Made by a program: the position numbers and the translations under genes
The notes under the pieces: model-generated
What the model was told of the DNA's origin: nothing
Seen by the model: only the letters and a program-made list of their open reading frames with translations
Database searches by the model: none
Shown here: in pieces, positions 25,591 through 33,846 of the stretch
Layout: each line of letters begins with the position of its first letter
Position numbering within the stretch: position 1 is the first letter of the stretch
Source of the DNA: an uncultured Mycoplasmatota bacterium
GTDB taxonomy: Bacteria > Bacillota_I > Bacilli_A > Izemoplasmatales > Izemoplasmataceae
Reading direction: 5' to 3'
Length of the DNA stretch: 37,981 nt
Assembly (NCBI GenBank): GCA_913057225.1
Contig: CAJXNT010000008.1
Span: 1 to 37,981 of the forward strand

Positions 25591-27816
25591 TTAAAACCAT
25601 GAATTGGGAATGGTGATTGGGGTGTTTTCTTCTAAGGCCACCCGAGTGTCATGGACGATCATCTCCGCATCTTCATCGGCGGTGAGGACCAGGGCCGCGT
25701 GTGAGAGTTCTACGGCCACGGTGGCCGATGCACTGATGCGAAGGGTCATCTTCAGTGATTTCCACGCCTTCGGAAGCCTCGGGGCAATCTGTGTAATGGG
25801 GCCAATCGTATACCCCATGAAGCCATAGACCAAGGCCATGTAGACGCCCCCTAAATTCGCGAGGTGGAGTCCGTGGAACGTGTTTTTATGGGAATCGGTG
25901 AGGTCAAGGTCCACGGTTTTAATGAAATAGTCGTACGCTTTTTCGATGTCGCCCAGTTTCGCCGCTTGCGTCGCATGAATGCAGTAAGACAGCGATGAAT
26001 CATGGGTGGTGCGAGCTTCGTAGAATGCGAAACTATCTTCCATGACCTGTTTCGGCCGATCAAAGAGCAAGGTGTGCGCGAGAATGGTATCGGCTTGTTT
26101 TAACACTTGATAGCGGTAAATGGTGAGCGGATGATAATGCAGTAAGAGCGGTTTTTTATCGTCGGGAATGGCGGCAAGATCCACCGGTTTTTTCGATAAG
26201 AAGCTGGCATCTTGGACGTCGATGTTGAGCGCTTCATTGAAGGGAAGGTGGATGTGATTGGCGATGTCTTGGAACAAGGCGCGTTCCGCATCGCCCAGCC
26301 AGTCATCCCGGGTTTTCGTGTAGTCAAGCAGAAAATCCAGATGATGTTTGAGCATGGCGTTGGTGTAGTAATTGTCATCGACCACGGCGTTGTACTCGTC
26401 GGGGCCGGTTACGTGGTGCAGGTGATATTTGCCATCGTATTTGGTCACGAGGTCTTTAAAGAAACGGGCGGTTTCTAACAGGACGGGCAGCCCTTTGTGA
26501 ACCATGAAGGTGTCGTCTTTAAAGAGGGTGTAATACTGAATGATGGCATACGCAATGTCGGAATTGATATGATATTGCGCCGTCGAGGCGGGATAATAGG
26601 CACTTGTTTCTTGGCCAGAAATGGTGCGCCACGCGTATTTCACGCCTTCCGGATTGCCAAGTTTATACGCTTCTTCTCGGGCCGCTTCTAAGTGGTAATA
26701 CCGATATTCTAAGAGATTGAGCGCGAGTTTCGGATCGGCGTGAAGGAAAAACGGCACCATGTAGATTTCACTGTCCCAGAAGGTATGCCCTTCGTACCCT
26801 TCACCGGTGAGGCCTTTGGCGGGAATGTTGGTGCGTGGACTGTGCGCCCCCGCGGTAAAGAGCTGATACAAGTTGTAGGTGATGCTTTCATTGAGGGCGG
26901 GGCCTTCTTCGGGGGTGATTTCAATCCGCCCAAAGGGCATGAAACGTTCTAAGGCTTGCGTTTGCAAGCGGTAAATGTCGGCCACGGGCGTGGTGGAAAC
27001 GAAGTGATAACCACTTTCTAAGAGGCTATCCATTTCACTGTGGTCCAGATCGTTATAATAAAGCGCGAACTTTTGGAAATTAAACGATTCGTTCGGCGCG
27101 AGGTGAACGGTCTTATGGGCGATGACGGCATCGTCGATTTCTTCGTAATGAAACGATTCAGAATGCGTCATGCCGACGGTGCACTTGAAGTACGTTGATA
27201 AGGTCTCACTGGTCAGTTCGGCCCGGTCTTCATGCACGGAAATGTCGACGGTTTTTAAGCGCTTGGCTTGATGCGTGCCGGCGCGCATGTCGGTGGTGGT
27301 CACATAATTTTCGACGTCACCGTTGAGGGTGGATTCGATGAGAATATTCCCCTCGTAATTCACACTTTCCACGGTGTAATCGATCATGAAGAGGGGTTTA
27401 AACGATAAATGGGTGAGCCGTTTGGTGTGAATCCAGAGTTGAATGCCATCCATCGTCTCATAAAGGGCACTGCGGGTGGTAAACCCCGCGTCTAAGTGAT
27501 ACCTGCGTTTGAGTTCAATCAGTTTGGCATGGTTGAGATTTAAAGGGGTCTCATCCAACCAGATGGTGATGGTTTGCGCATCGGGCACATTGACAATGGT
27601 TTGGCCTTTTTCGGGAAACCCATAGGCCGCTTCCCCGTAAGGAATGGTGTGGGTGTCGTAAAAGCCATTGATGTACGTGCCACGAATCGTCGTTTGATAG
27701 GGCACGTTTTCTTCAAAATTGGCCCGAACGCCGAGATAGTTGTTTTGGGTCGCTAAAATGGTTTCGTCAATGGCAAGGCTAGCGATGTCGGTGCGGTGAT
27801 CACGGTGTAAGACCAT
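25591..27816 (-). CDS. GH65 glycoside phosphorylase, second copy in the cluster
   Basis: A 741-residue GH65 enzyme, clearly diverged from the copy at 21959-24202. It has NNYLGVRANFEE in the N-terminal domain, FWDSEIYMVPFFLHADPKLA and GPDEYNAVVDDNYYTN in the catalytic domain, with the general acid E474. It releases beta-glucose-1-phosphate from an alpha-glucoside; the linkage is undetermined. Two differing GH65 enzymes in one cluster imply two linkages or a stepwise attack on a longer sugar. AGGAGA precedes the start. The beta-phosphoglucomutase gene, whose enzyme needs this product, ends 13 bases upstream. Confidence 0.9.
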   Translation of the reverse strand: MVLHRDHRTDIASLAIDETILATQNNYLGVRANFEENVPYQTTIRGTYINGFYDTHTIPYGEAAYGFPEKGQTIVNVPDAQTITIWLDETPLNLNHAKLIELKRRYHLDAGFTTRSALYETMDGIQLWIHTKRLTHLSFKPLFMIDYTVESVNYEGNILIESTLNGDVENYVTTTDMRAGTHQAKRLKTVDISVHEDRAELTSETLSTYFKCTVGMTHSESFHYEEIDDAVIAHKTVHLAPNESFNFQKFALYYNDLDHSEMDSLLESGYHFVSTTPVADIYRLQTQALERFMPFGRIEITPEEGPALNESITYNLYQLFTAGAHSPRTNIPAKGLTGEGYEGHTFWDSEIYMVPFFLHADPKLALNLLEYRYYHLEAAREEAYKLGNPEGVKYAWRTISGQETSAYYPASTAQYHINSDIAYAIIQYYTLFKDDTFMVHKGLPVLLETARFFKDLVTKYDGKYHLHHVTGPDEYNAVVDDNYYTNAMLKHHLDFLLDYTKTRDDWLGDAERALFQDIANHIHLPFNEALNIDVQDASFLSKKPVDLAAIPDDKKPLLLHYHPLTIYRYQVLKQADTILAHTLLFDRPKQVMEDSFAFYEARTTHDSSLSYCIHATQAAKLGDIEKAYDYFIKTVDLDLTDSHKNTFHGLHLANLGGVYMALVYGFMGYTIGPITQIAPRLPKAWKSLKMTLRISASATVAVELSHAALVLTADEDAEMIVHDTRVALEENTPITIPNSWF

Positions 27817-27829
27817 TCAGCGCATTCTC

Positions 27830-28468
27830 CTATAACTTTTGGGATAAAGCCAACGCGGCTTCTTTGAGGGTGGGAAACGTGAAATCCGCATCCAGCGATG
27901 CATCGCCAATGCCCACGCTGGTCATGTGCGCCGCTTGGATGGCTTTGAGGCCCGAGACGGCATCTTCAAAGCCAATGCACGCATCGGGCGCGACATTTAA
28001 GGCCTCCGCCGCCGCGAGAAATAAATCGGGGGCGGGTTTGGATGGATGCATGGCCGGATCGACGCGAACGTCAAACCAGTCGTCCATCTTGAGCGCTTTG
28101 AGTAAGGTGGGGGCGTTTTTGCTGGCGGATACCAAGGCCGTTTTTAGGTGTTTCTCGCGGGCGAGACTGAAAATTTCGGTCACGCCGGGTAAACGGTTGG
28201 CTTCACTGTAAGATTCAATGAGCGATAAATAGAGCGCATTTTTCTCCGCCATAAACGCTTCAATGGCGGCTTCGTCCCATTGCAACTTTGCATACGTTAA
28301 GATGCGATGGGTGCTTTCTTTGCGTGAGACCCCTTTGAGTTCCGTCTCAAAGGAATCCGGAAGGTGAATATAATGGTTGGCAGCGACCGTCTTCCAGGCT
28401 TCAAAATGCGCCGAGGACGATTCGGTGATGACGCCGTCTAAGTCAAATAAGAAAGCTTGCACGTTCAT
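27830..28468 (-). CDS. pgmB: Beta-phosphoglucomutase
   Basis: A 212-residue HAD-superfamily mutase. The start at 28468 gives MNVQAFLFDLDGVITE; its ATG overlaps the permease stop by one base (TAATG). The nucleophile is D9 and the acid/base D11 of DLDGVIT; the motifs VSASKNA, PSKPAPDLFLAAAE and GFEDAVSG match beta-PGM. It converts beta-glucose-1-phosphate to glucose-6-phosphate, so it feeds the product of the GH65 phosphorylases into glycolysis. Its position directly before a GH65 gene is the classical pairing for this pathway. Confidence 0.92.
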   Translation of the reverse strand: MNVQAFLFDLDGVITESSSAHFEAWKTVAANHYIHLPDSFETELKGVSRKESTHRILTYAKLQWDEAAIEAFMAEKNALYLSLIESYSEANRLPGVTEIFSLAREKHLKTALVSASKNAPTLLKALKMDDWFDVRVDPAMHPSKPAPDLFLAAAEALNVAPDACIGFEDAVSGLKAIQAAHMTSVGIGDASLDADFTFPTLKEAALALSQKL

Positions 28469-29334
28469 TATTTGATGGCTCCGCTCGTCATCCCTTTGAT
28501 GATGTATTTTTGTGCGAATAAGAACAGAATAATAACGGGAATGGCCGATAAGACTAAGGCGGTTAAAAGCAGGTTCCATTGAATGACGTAGGCGCCCGCA
28601 AAGTTGGCCACCGCCAGCGGAATGGTTTTGGTGTCACCGCCGGTTCCGATCATGATGAGGGGGAGTAAAAAGTCATTCCAAATCCACAGCCCATTGAGCA
28701 CGAGGAGGGTGACAAAAATCGGTTTGAGAATGGGGAAGACGACGCGGAAGAATACTTCCGGACGGGAACAGCCGTCGATGATGGCCGCTTCTTCGATGTC
28801 TAGAGGAATCGATTTAATGAATCCGTGGAATAAGAACACCGAAAGTGGGGCGCCGAAGCCCATGTAGGCAAAGATGACGGCATAATGGGTGTCTTTCCAA
28901 GGAATGCCCACGGTCGTTTGAATGACGCGGGAAAGTTCAACGATTGGCAACATCACGATTTGGAAGGGAATGACGAGCCCGGACACAAAGAACAAAAAGA
29001 GCGTCATGGAAAGTCGCGTTTTGGTGCGCACTAAGACCCACGCAGCCATCGCACTGGATACGCCGATGAGGCCCAGTGAGAAGGTCGTGATGATGATCGA
29101 GTTAAAGAGCGCTCGGAAGTAATTCAAGTTGGGATCGCCCACGATGTCGGCCACGTTGCGAAAGAATAAAAGCCAATCGGTGGGGAGCGCAATGGGATTA
29201 TCGGTGATCGCAATGTTGTCTTTGGAGGCGTTTAAAACCACGATGATGAAGGGGTATAAAAAGACAATCATTAAAACCAGGGCAAGTATTTCCAGCCAGT
29301 TAAAGCGTTTAAAAAACGTTTGGATGCGAGCCAT
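28468..29334 (-). CDS. Sugar ABC transporter permease, MalG type
   Basis: A 288-residue integral membrane protein with about six hydrophobic helices and the EAA loop EEAAIIDGCSRPEVFFRVVFP near residues 185-205, which docks the ATPase. The N-terminal region LYPFIIVVLNASKDN and the C-terminus match MalG-type CUT1 permeases. It should form a heterodimer with the permease encoded just upstream. Its ATG overlaps that gene's stop by one base, and GGAGGTGG lies upstream. No ATPase gene is present in the cluster. Confidence 0.92.
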   Translation of the reverse strand: MARIQTFFKRFNWLEILALVLMIVFLYPFIIVVLNASKDNIAITDNPIALPTDWLLFFRNVADIVGDPNLNYFRALFNSIIITTFSLGLIGVSSAMAAWVLVRTKTRLSMTLFLFFVSGLVIPFQIVMLPIVELSRVIQTTVGIPWKDTHYAVIFAYMGFGAPLSVFLFHGFIKSIPLDIEEAAIIDGCSRPEVFFRVVFPILKPIFVTLLVLNGLWIWNDFLLPLIMIGTGGDTKTIPLAVANFAGAYVIQWNLLLTALVLSAIPVIILFLFAQKYIIKGMTSGAIK

Positions 29335-30284
29335 TAGAGTTCCACCTCCCGTTTTTTATTGAAGTACACTTGGCCAATGGAGAAAATGGCGAGGATGACA
29401 AAGAAGGTCACGGCCATCGCTTGGCCTTCTGCGAATTGATTGAAGCTGAAAGCCCGGTTGTAAATGACGTTGGCCACAAGTTCGGTGGATTCGACCGTGC
29501 GTGCATTGTCCATGCCCACAAGATTCATCAACCACTGCGGCGACAGCTGTGGCGGGCCGCCTTGGGTGAGTGAATAGACGGTATCAAATTGTTTAAAGGC
29601 AGTCACAAGGGTTAAAAAGAGTGACACGGTAAATGCTTGAGCGATCAACGGAAGCGTGATGTTCCGCAGTCTTTGGAGCGCATTGGCCCCATCGATGCGA
29701 GACGCTTCGATGAGATCTTCCGGCACATTTTGCAAGGCCGCGATGTAAATCATCATGATGTAACCGGCGTATTGCCAGGTGACGACCACGATGAGCGCGA
29801 TCAGTGCATTGTCCCCAATGAGGGGGGAGGATTCAAAGAAGTTCAAACCGCGCGTTAAGACGAGGGTGTAGATAAAACGCCATAAATACCCAATGATGAG
29901 CCCTCCGATGAGGTTGGGAATGAAAAAGGAAGCGCGGTACAGGTTGGTTAATTTAAGTTTCCGGGTGACGAGTAGCGCGAGGCCAAAGGCGACGGCATTG
30001 ATGAATAATACATTCAGCGCCGCATAAATGCCGGTCGTCAGAAAGGAAAACACAAACCGGTAATCGGTGAGTAAGCCTCGGTAATTTTCCACACCAATCC
30101 ATTCGGTGGGGTTTAAGCCGCCGGTCCAATTGGTGAAGGAATAGTAAATGCCCATGCCGAATGGCGTAATCACCATCAACAGAAATGGCAGTAAGGCCGG
30201 CAGTAAGAACAGCCAAAACCAAAGTCGGTCAGACGCTTTCTTCCCTAACTTTTTTCGAGTTTTAACCGGTTGAGTTTCTGTCAT
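29334..30284 (-). CDS. Sugar ABC transporter permease, MalF type
   Basis: A 316-residue membrane protein with about six hydrophobic helices. The first follows a basic tail (KTRKKLGKKASDR). The EAA loop is seen as PEDLIEASRIDGANALQRLR, and YSFTNWTG near the start is typical of MalF-type CUT1 permeases. AGGAGCG precedes the start, 8 bases after the glycosyltransferase stop. It pairs with the downstream MalG-type permease to import the sugar bound by the lipoprotein. Confidence 0.92.
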   Translation of the reverse strand: MTETQPVKTRKKLGKKASDRLWFWLFLLPALLPFLLMVITPFGMGIYYSFTNWTGGLNPTEWIGVENYRGLLTDYRFVFSFLTTGIYAALNVLFINAVAFGLALLVTRKLKLTNLYRASFFIPNLIGGLIIGYLWRFIYTLVLTRGLNFFESSPLIGDNALIALIVVVTWQYAGYIMMIYIAALQNVPEDLIEASRIDGANALQRLRNITLPLIAQAFTVSLFLTLVTAFKQFDTVYSLTQGGPPQLSPQWLMNLVGMDNARTVESTELVANVIYNRAFSFNQFAEGQAMAVTFFVILAIFSIGQVYFNKKREVEL

Positions 30285-30292
30285 AATCGCTC

Positions 30293-31765
30293 CTAGTGGT
30301 TTAAGTAGTAATCGGTGATGGGTTGCGTATGGAAATCTAAGAAATCACTCGGTGAAAGGAAATAATCGGGGACGGTGAAGGTGGGATAGATGCCTTCTTC
30401 TAACACCCCTTCAATGGCTTGAATGTAACGTTTGGCGGTGGCTTTCCAGGTGTAGGCATCTTTCACCCGTTGCATGCCTTGGGTTTGATAGTAGGTGTAG
30501 TGTTTGAATATTTGCATCAGCCCTTTGATGATGTGATCGCGGTTCATGACATCGAGTAACACACCGTACGTTCCCGCGTCATCTTTTAAGACGTCGGCCG
30601 GTCCACCGTATTGGGTCACCGCGGCGGGAAGTCCCGCACACATGGCTTCAATGGGCGCCAGGCCAAAGGGTTCATAGGTGCTGGTCAGGGCAAACACACT
30701 TTTAAGGGCGGCAAAGTATCGATACGCGGAGGCTAAGCCTTGCTGGGAGGTGATGTTCACAAAGGTGACTTTTCCCCTAAGATTATGGGCATTGATGACA
30801 TCCATCATCGCATCCATGAGTATTTTTTCATCCGGTTTTAACGCGTCATACGACGTGAACACATCGTCGATGCCTCGGATGCTGATGGCAATGTTGCTCA
30901 TCGCTTGCAAGGTCACACTCTCAGCGTACGCCTCTAAAACGCCAATGTGATTTTTCTTTTGATCGAGGCGGGAGGCGAGTACGATGTAAGGCAAATCGAG
31001 TCGGTCGCTGGCAATGTCTCGTACCAACGCTTGATCGAGGGCTTGATACGTCGCTTGTTCAGTGTCGTTGCGAACGTCGGCCCCAAACACTTTTTCATTC
31101 ACCCCAGGTGGGCTGACCACAAACGCATCGGGTTTGGTCTCGGTGAGGTCCCGGTAGGCGGGGTGATAATACTGTTCGTCTCGCTCTTGAGGGGTCGACG
31201 TAAAAATGAGCGAGGCCCCTTCAATCGTGGTACGCTCGGCCATGAGCCGTTTTGCGAACTGATATTTGTCATTGAGGCTATCTAAGGTATCGAGACTGAG
31301 GGAGAGTTTGTCCATTTTCTGGGCCCCCAATGAGTGGCCTGTGAATGAAAATGGCACCTTCCACTTCTGCGATAACATGGCGCCGGCAATGCCGCCATCG
31401 CCATAATGCGTGGTGATGAAATCAACCGTCACGTCTGCGTCATGATAAAAATCAATGATGCCATCCACCCATTCGTGCAAGACTTCCCAGAGGTGTTCTT
31501 TAGGAATGAATCCATCCTTGCCCGCGGGAATGCGGACGATGCGGCACTTGGGATAGCCGGGATAGGCGTCGATGGGTTTTTCAAAGCCCGGATATGTTTC
31601 GTCGCTGAATCGGCGGGTGATGATATCCACGTCATGCCCGAGTTCACTCATGGCGAGGGCCAATTCTTTCACATAAACGAGTTGTCCCCCAAAATCAGGG
31701 TGTTCGGTCCAATATAAGTCGTTGGGATCAAAATTGCCTTGGGGGTTCAAAAACAAAATCCGCAT
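30293..31765 (-). CDS. GT4 glycosyltransferase of the sucrose-phosphate synthase/sucrose synthase type
   Basis: A 490-residue retaining GT-B enzyme. The N-terminal half has HPDFGGQLVYVKELALAMSE and, further on, THYGDGGIAG with FTGHSLGAQKM, all conserved in sucrose-phosphate synthases. The C-terminal half has ASRLDQKKN and the nucleotide-sugar motif EPFGLAPIEAMCAGLP with the E-x7-E pair E365/E373. Such enzymes join NDP-glucose to fructose-6-phosphate or, reversibly, to fructose; mannosylfructose-phosphate synthase is another member. There is no C-terminal phosphatase domain and no sucrose-phosphatase gene nearby. It lies one base after a PfkB sugar kinase gene. Direction and acceptor are open. 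Confidence 0.82.
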   Translation of the reverse strand: MRILFLNPQGNFDPNDLYWTEHPDFGGQLVYVKELALAMSELGHDVDIITRRFSDETYPGFEKPIDAYPGYPKCRIVRIPAGKDGFIPKEHLWEVLHEWVDGIIDFYHDADVTVDFITTHYGDGGIAGAMLSQKWKVPFSFTGHSLGAQKMDKLSLSLDTLDSLNDKYQFAKRLMAERTTIEGASLIFTSTPQERDEQYYHPAYRDLTETKPDAFVVSPPGVNEKVFGADVRNDTEQATYQALDQALVRDIASDRLDLPYIVLASRLDQKKNHIGVLEAYAESVTLQAMSNIAISIRGIDDVFTSYDALKPDEKILMDAMMDVINAHNLRGKVTFVNITSQQGLASAYRYFAALKSVFALTSTYEPFGLAPIEAMCAGLPAAVTQYGGPADVLKDDAGTYGVLLDVMNRDHIIKGLMQIFKHYTYYQTQGMQRVKDAYTWKATAKRYIQAIEGVLEEGIYPTFTVPDYFLSPSDFLDFHTQPITDYYLNH

Positions 31766-31766
31766 G

Positions 31767-32657
31767 TTAGCTTGATCCTTTCATAGATTCGAGGGGTGTG
31801 ATGGCGCCGATGGTTCTTAATGCTTGCGCACTGATGCTTTGAGCAAAGGCGACCGCTTCATCTTGTGAGGCCTTCGTCAGAACTTTCGATAAGTAGCCGG
31901 CCATAAACGCATCGCCAGCGCCCGTGGCATCAATGATGTCTACGGCGGTGGCAGGATAATGCGTTCGCTCTTGGTGATGGCTGATGAGAACTCCATCCGA
32001 CCCGAGAGTCAAAATGATGAGCGGGATGCCGTAGGCTTCAAAGCGGTCCATGTACCCATGGGCATCGGTACTAATATTAAACATTCGTTTGGCATCATCC
32101 AACGAGGGCTTGATGATGTCCAAGGCGCTGAGCACGCCATCAAATTCAGAATCCGAGATGGCCGTCGGCGTTTTTAAATCGGGATGATAATTGGGATCAA
32201 AGCTGATCAATGTGCCGTAAGCCTTTGCGGCCTCTATGTAGCTTAAAACCGTGCTTTTCGCTGGGTCTGAACTCAGCGGCCAATACGTGAAATGAAAAAT
32301 GGATGCCGATTGAATCAGAGCCCGATGGTGGGCGTTTACGGGTATATCGATATCCGCGCCCCGACGAAAGCTTGGGGTCGGCGTGGTAATGGATTGATCA
32401 ATGACCACACGACTGGTCGGGTGTGGCCTTAGAAAAAGGGTATCGGTGGGGACATCGTAGTCTTTGAGGGTCGACGTGATTTTTTGCCCCGCTTCATCCT
32501 CGCCGATGGCACTGATGAGACGGACCGTATGGCCCAACTGGGAAAGGTTAATGATCAGATTCGAGGGACTCCCTCCAACCTTTTCAAGCGGGCCCTCTTT
32601 AGTTAAGACGGTGTCAATTAATGCCTCGCCTAACGCGACGCAATCGATGGATTTCAT
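31767..32657 (-). CDS. PfkB-family sugar kinase, probably fructokinase
   Basis: A 296-residue PfkB kinase. The ATG at 32657 follows GAAGG; an upstream in-frame TTG at 32675 is rejected. The N-terminal GGSPSNLIINLSQLG is the sugar-binding region, and the C-terminal signature DATGAGDAFMAGYL contains the catalytic base D249. The sequence is closest by eye to fructokinases of this family, though other hexoses cannot be excluded. It is the first gene behind a consensus promoter with a LacI-type operator. Fructokinase beside a sucrose-type glycosyltransferase would convert freed fructose to fructose-6-phosphate. Confidence 0.83.
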   Translation of the reverse strand: MKSIDCVALGEALIDTVLTKEGPLEKVGGSPSNLIINLSQLGHTVRLISAIGEDEAGQKITSTLKDYDVPTDTLFLRPHPTSRVVIDQSITTPTPSFRRGADIDIPVNAHHRALIQSASIFHFTYWPLSSDPAKSTVLSYIEAAKAYGTLISFDPNYHPDLKTPTAISDSEFDGVLSALDIIKPSLDDAKRMFNISTDAHGYMDRFEAYGIPLIILTLGSDGVLISHHQERTHYPATAVDIIDATGAGDAFMAGYLSKVLTKASQDEAVAFAQSISAQALRTIGAITPLESMKGSS

Positions 32658-32710
32658 AGGGCCTTCTTTCGCCAAGTTTTACCCAACGTTTAAGGGTTTA
32701 GTAAAGGCCT

Positions 32711-32725
32711 TGGAAAGGTTTTCAT
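32711..32725 (-). promoter_or_regulatory. LacI-type operator at the start of the pfkB transcript
   Basis: On the minus strand ATGAAAACCTTTCCA. It differs at only two positions from the site at the lacI promoter (33795-33809), sharing ATGNAAACCTTTNCA. It begins 6 bases after the -10, so it covers the transcription start and bound repressor would block initiation. Confidence 0.65.
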
Positions 32726-32731
32726 ACTTTT

Positions 32732-32760
32732 ATTATAAAAAACGCTTACATCAATGTCAA
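32732..32760 (-). promoter_or_regulatory. Consensus promoter of the sugar operon (pfkB onward)
   Basis: On the minus strand TTGACA (32760-32755), a 17-base spacer and TATAAT (32737-32732): a perfect sigma-A promoter. The -35 overlaps the lacI stop codon. A cre-like ATGTAAGCGTTTTTT (32751-32737) fills the spacer and could bind CcpA. Confidence 0.85.
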
Positions 32761-33758
32761 TGAGAATCCTTCAAAAATGGACAGGTGGTGCCGGGTCTGA
32801 TTGAAACGGGGAAAATCTGACTGTCGATGACGCCGCCGCTGAGGCGGTTCACCATCTGTTTCACGATGTAGTCGGCCATCGCTTCAACGGGTTGACGCAC
32901 GGAGGTGATGGGGGCGATATCCATGAACGGATTTTCGGTGCCATCGTAGCCGATGACGCGCACGTCTTCGGGCACGCGACGCCCCGCTTCATGTAGCACT
33001 TTGATCACGAAATGGGCGAGTTCATCGGAGATGGTGAATATGCCATCCACGTCCGGCCTCGCGTTTATCATGGTTTTAATGAAGGGCTTAGGAATAAACA
33101 TATCCCCTTGGGGATATTCGATGATTTCATAGTCTGAAAAGCCGATGCGGTCTAAATAATCTTTGAACCCCCGCCGGCGTTTCGACACTTCCGTATCGAT
33201 GCTTGAAAGTTCGCCTTGCGCATCATCGCCGATGAATAAAATGTTTTTTGCGCCGGCATCCACCAAGCATTTGGCCGCCAATTGGCCGCCTTGGTAGTTA
33301 TCGGAGCTGACAAAAGGCACCCCCTGAAGCCGACGGTCAAAAGAAATGAGGGGTTTGGTGGGATCAATTTTATTTTCAATGTTATTGCTGGTGAGTAAGA
33401 TGATCCCATCCACTTGGTTTTTAGCCAGCATTCCGAGTAAGTCAAGCTCTTGCTTGGCATCGGCCCCCGAATTGCAGACCATGAGTTTCAAGTGATGCTT
33501 GGCAAGCAAGCGCTCCACATGATAAATCATCTCTGAAAAAAAGATATGACTTGAAAAGGGCACCACAAAGGCGATGATGCCACTTTTTTGAGCGGTCATG
33601 TTCCGAGCAATTTGATTGGGGGTATAATTTAAATCGGCGATCGCGTGCAAGACTTTCTCTTTGGTGTCTGCACTGACCGACGGGTGCTGATTGATCACCC
33701 GGGATACGGTCGCGATTCCAACCCCGGCTTGTTTTGCGACGTCTTTGATGGTTGCCAT
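32757..33758 (-). CDS. LacI-family transcriptional regulator of the sugar cluster
   Basis: A 333-residue LacI/GalR regulator. GAGGTGA selects the ATG at 33758 over an in-frame GTG two codons earlier. The helix-turn-helix is in TIKDVAKQAGVGIATVSRVI at residues 3-22, followed by the hinge helix NYTPNQIARNM and a sugar-binding core domain (GIIAFVVPFSSHIFFSEMIY, VIGYDGTE, TSVRQPVEAMADYI). It most likely represses the downstream sugar operon and itself through the two near-identical operators at 32711-32725 and 33795-33809, and is released by a sugar of the pathway. The effector is unknown. Confidence 0.92.
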   Translation of the reverse strand: MATIKDVAKQAGVGIATVSRVINQHPSVSADTKEKVLHAIADLNYTPNQIARNMTAQKSGIIAFVVPFSSHIFFSEMIYHVERLLAKHHLKLMVCNSGADAKQELDLLGMLAKNQVDGIILLTSNNIENKIDPTKPLISFDRRLQGVPFVSSDNYQGGQLAAKCLVDAGAKNILFIGDDAQGELSSIDTEVSKRRRGFKDYLDRIGFSDYEIIEYPQGDMFIPKPFIKTMINARPDVDGIFTISDELAHFVIKVLHEAGRRVPEDVRVIGYDGTENPFMDIAPITSVRQPVEAMADYIVKQMVNRLSGGVIDSQIFPVSIRPGTTCPFLKDSH

Positions 33759-33773
33759 AGTCACCTCACTTTT

Positions 33774-33801
33774 ATTATAAGGACAATGAAGCGTATGTAA
33801 A
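33774..33801 (-). promoter_or_regulatory. Promoter of the lacI-type gene
   Basis: On the minus strand TTTACA (33801-33796), a 16-base spacer, TATAAT (33779-33774). The -35 lies within the operator at 33795-33809. Confidence 0.7.
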
Positions 33802-33809
33802 CCTTTTCA
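33795..33809 (+). promoter_or_regulatory. LacI-type operator between lacI and the hydrolase gene
   Basis: ATGTAAACCTTTTCA, near-identical to the site at the pfkB promoter. It resembles the LacI-family consensus but has CC instead of CG at the centre. It covers the -35 of lacI and lies just upstream of the divergent hydrolase promoter, so it may control both. Confidence 0.65.
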
Positions 33810-33820
33810 AAAAAGTTGAG

Positions 33821-33829
33821 TGCTACAAT
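33821..33829 (+). promoter_or_regulatory. Extended -10 promoter of the alpha/beta hydrolase gene
   Basis: TGCTACAAT, 17 bases before the start codon. There is no clear -35; that region overlaps the operator. Confidence 0.5.
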
Positions 33830-33846
33830 TAGGTCAAGAGGTTAAT

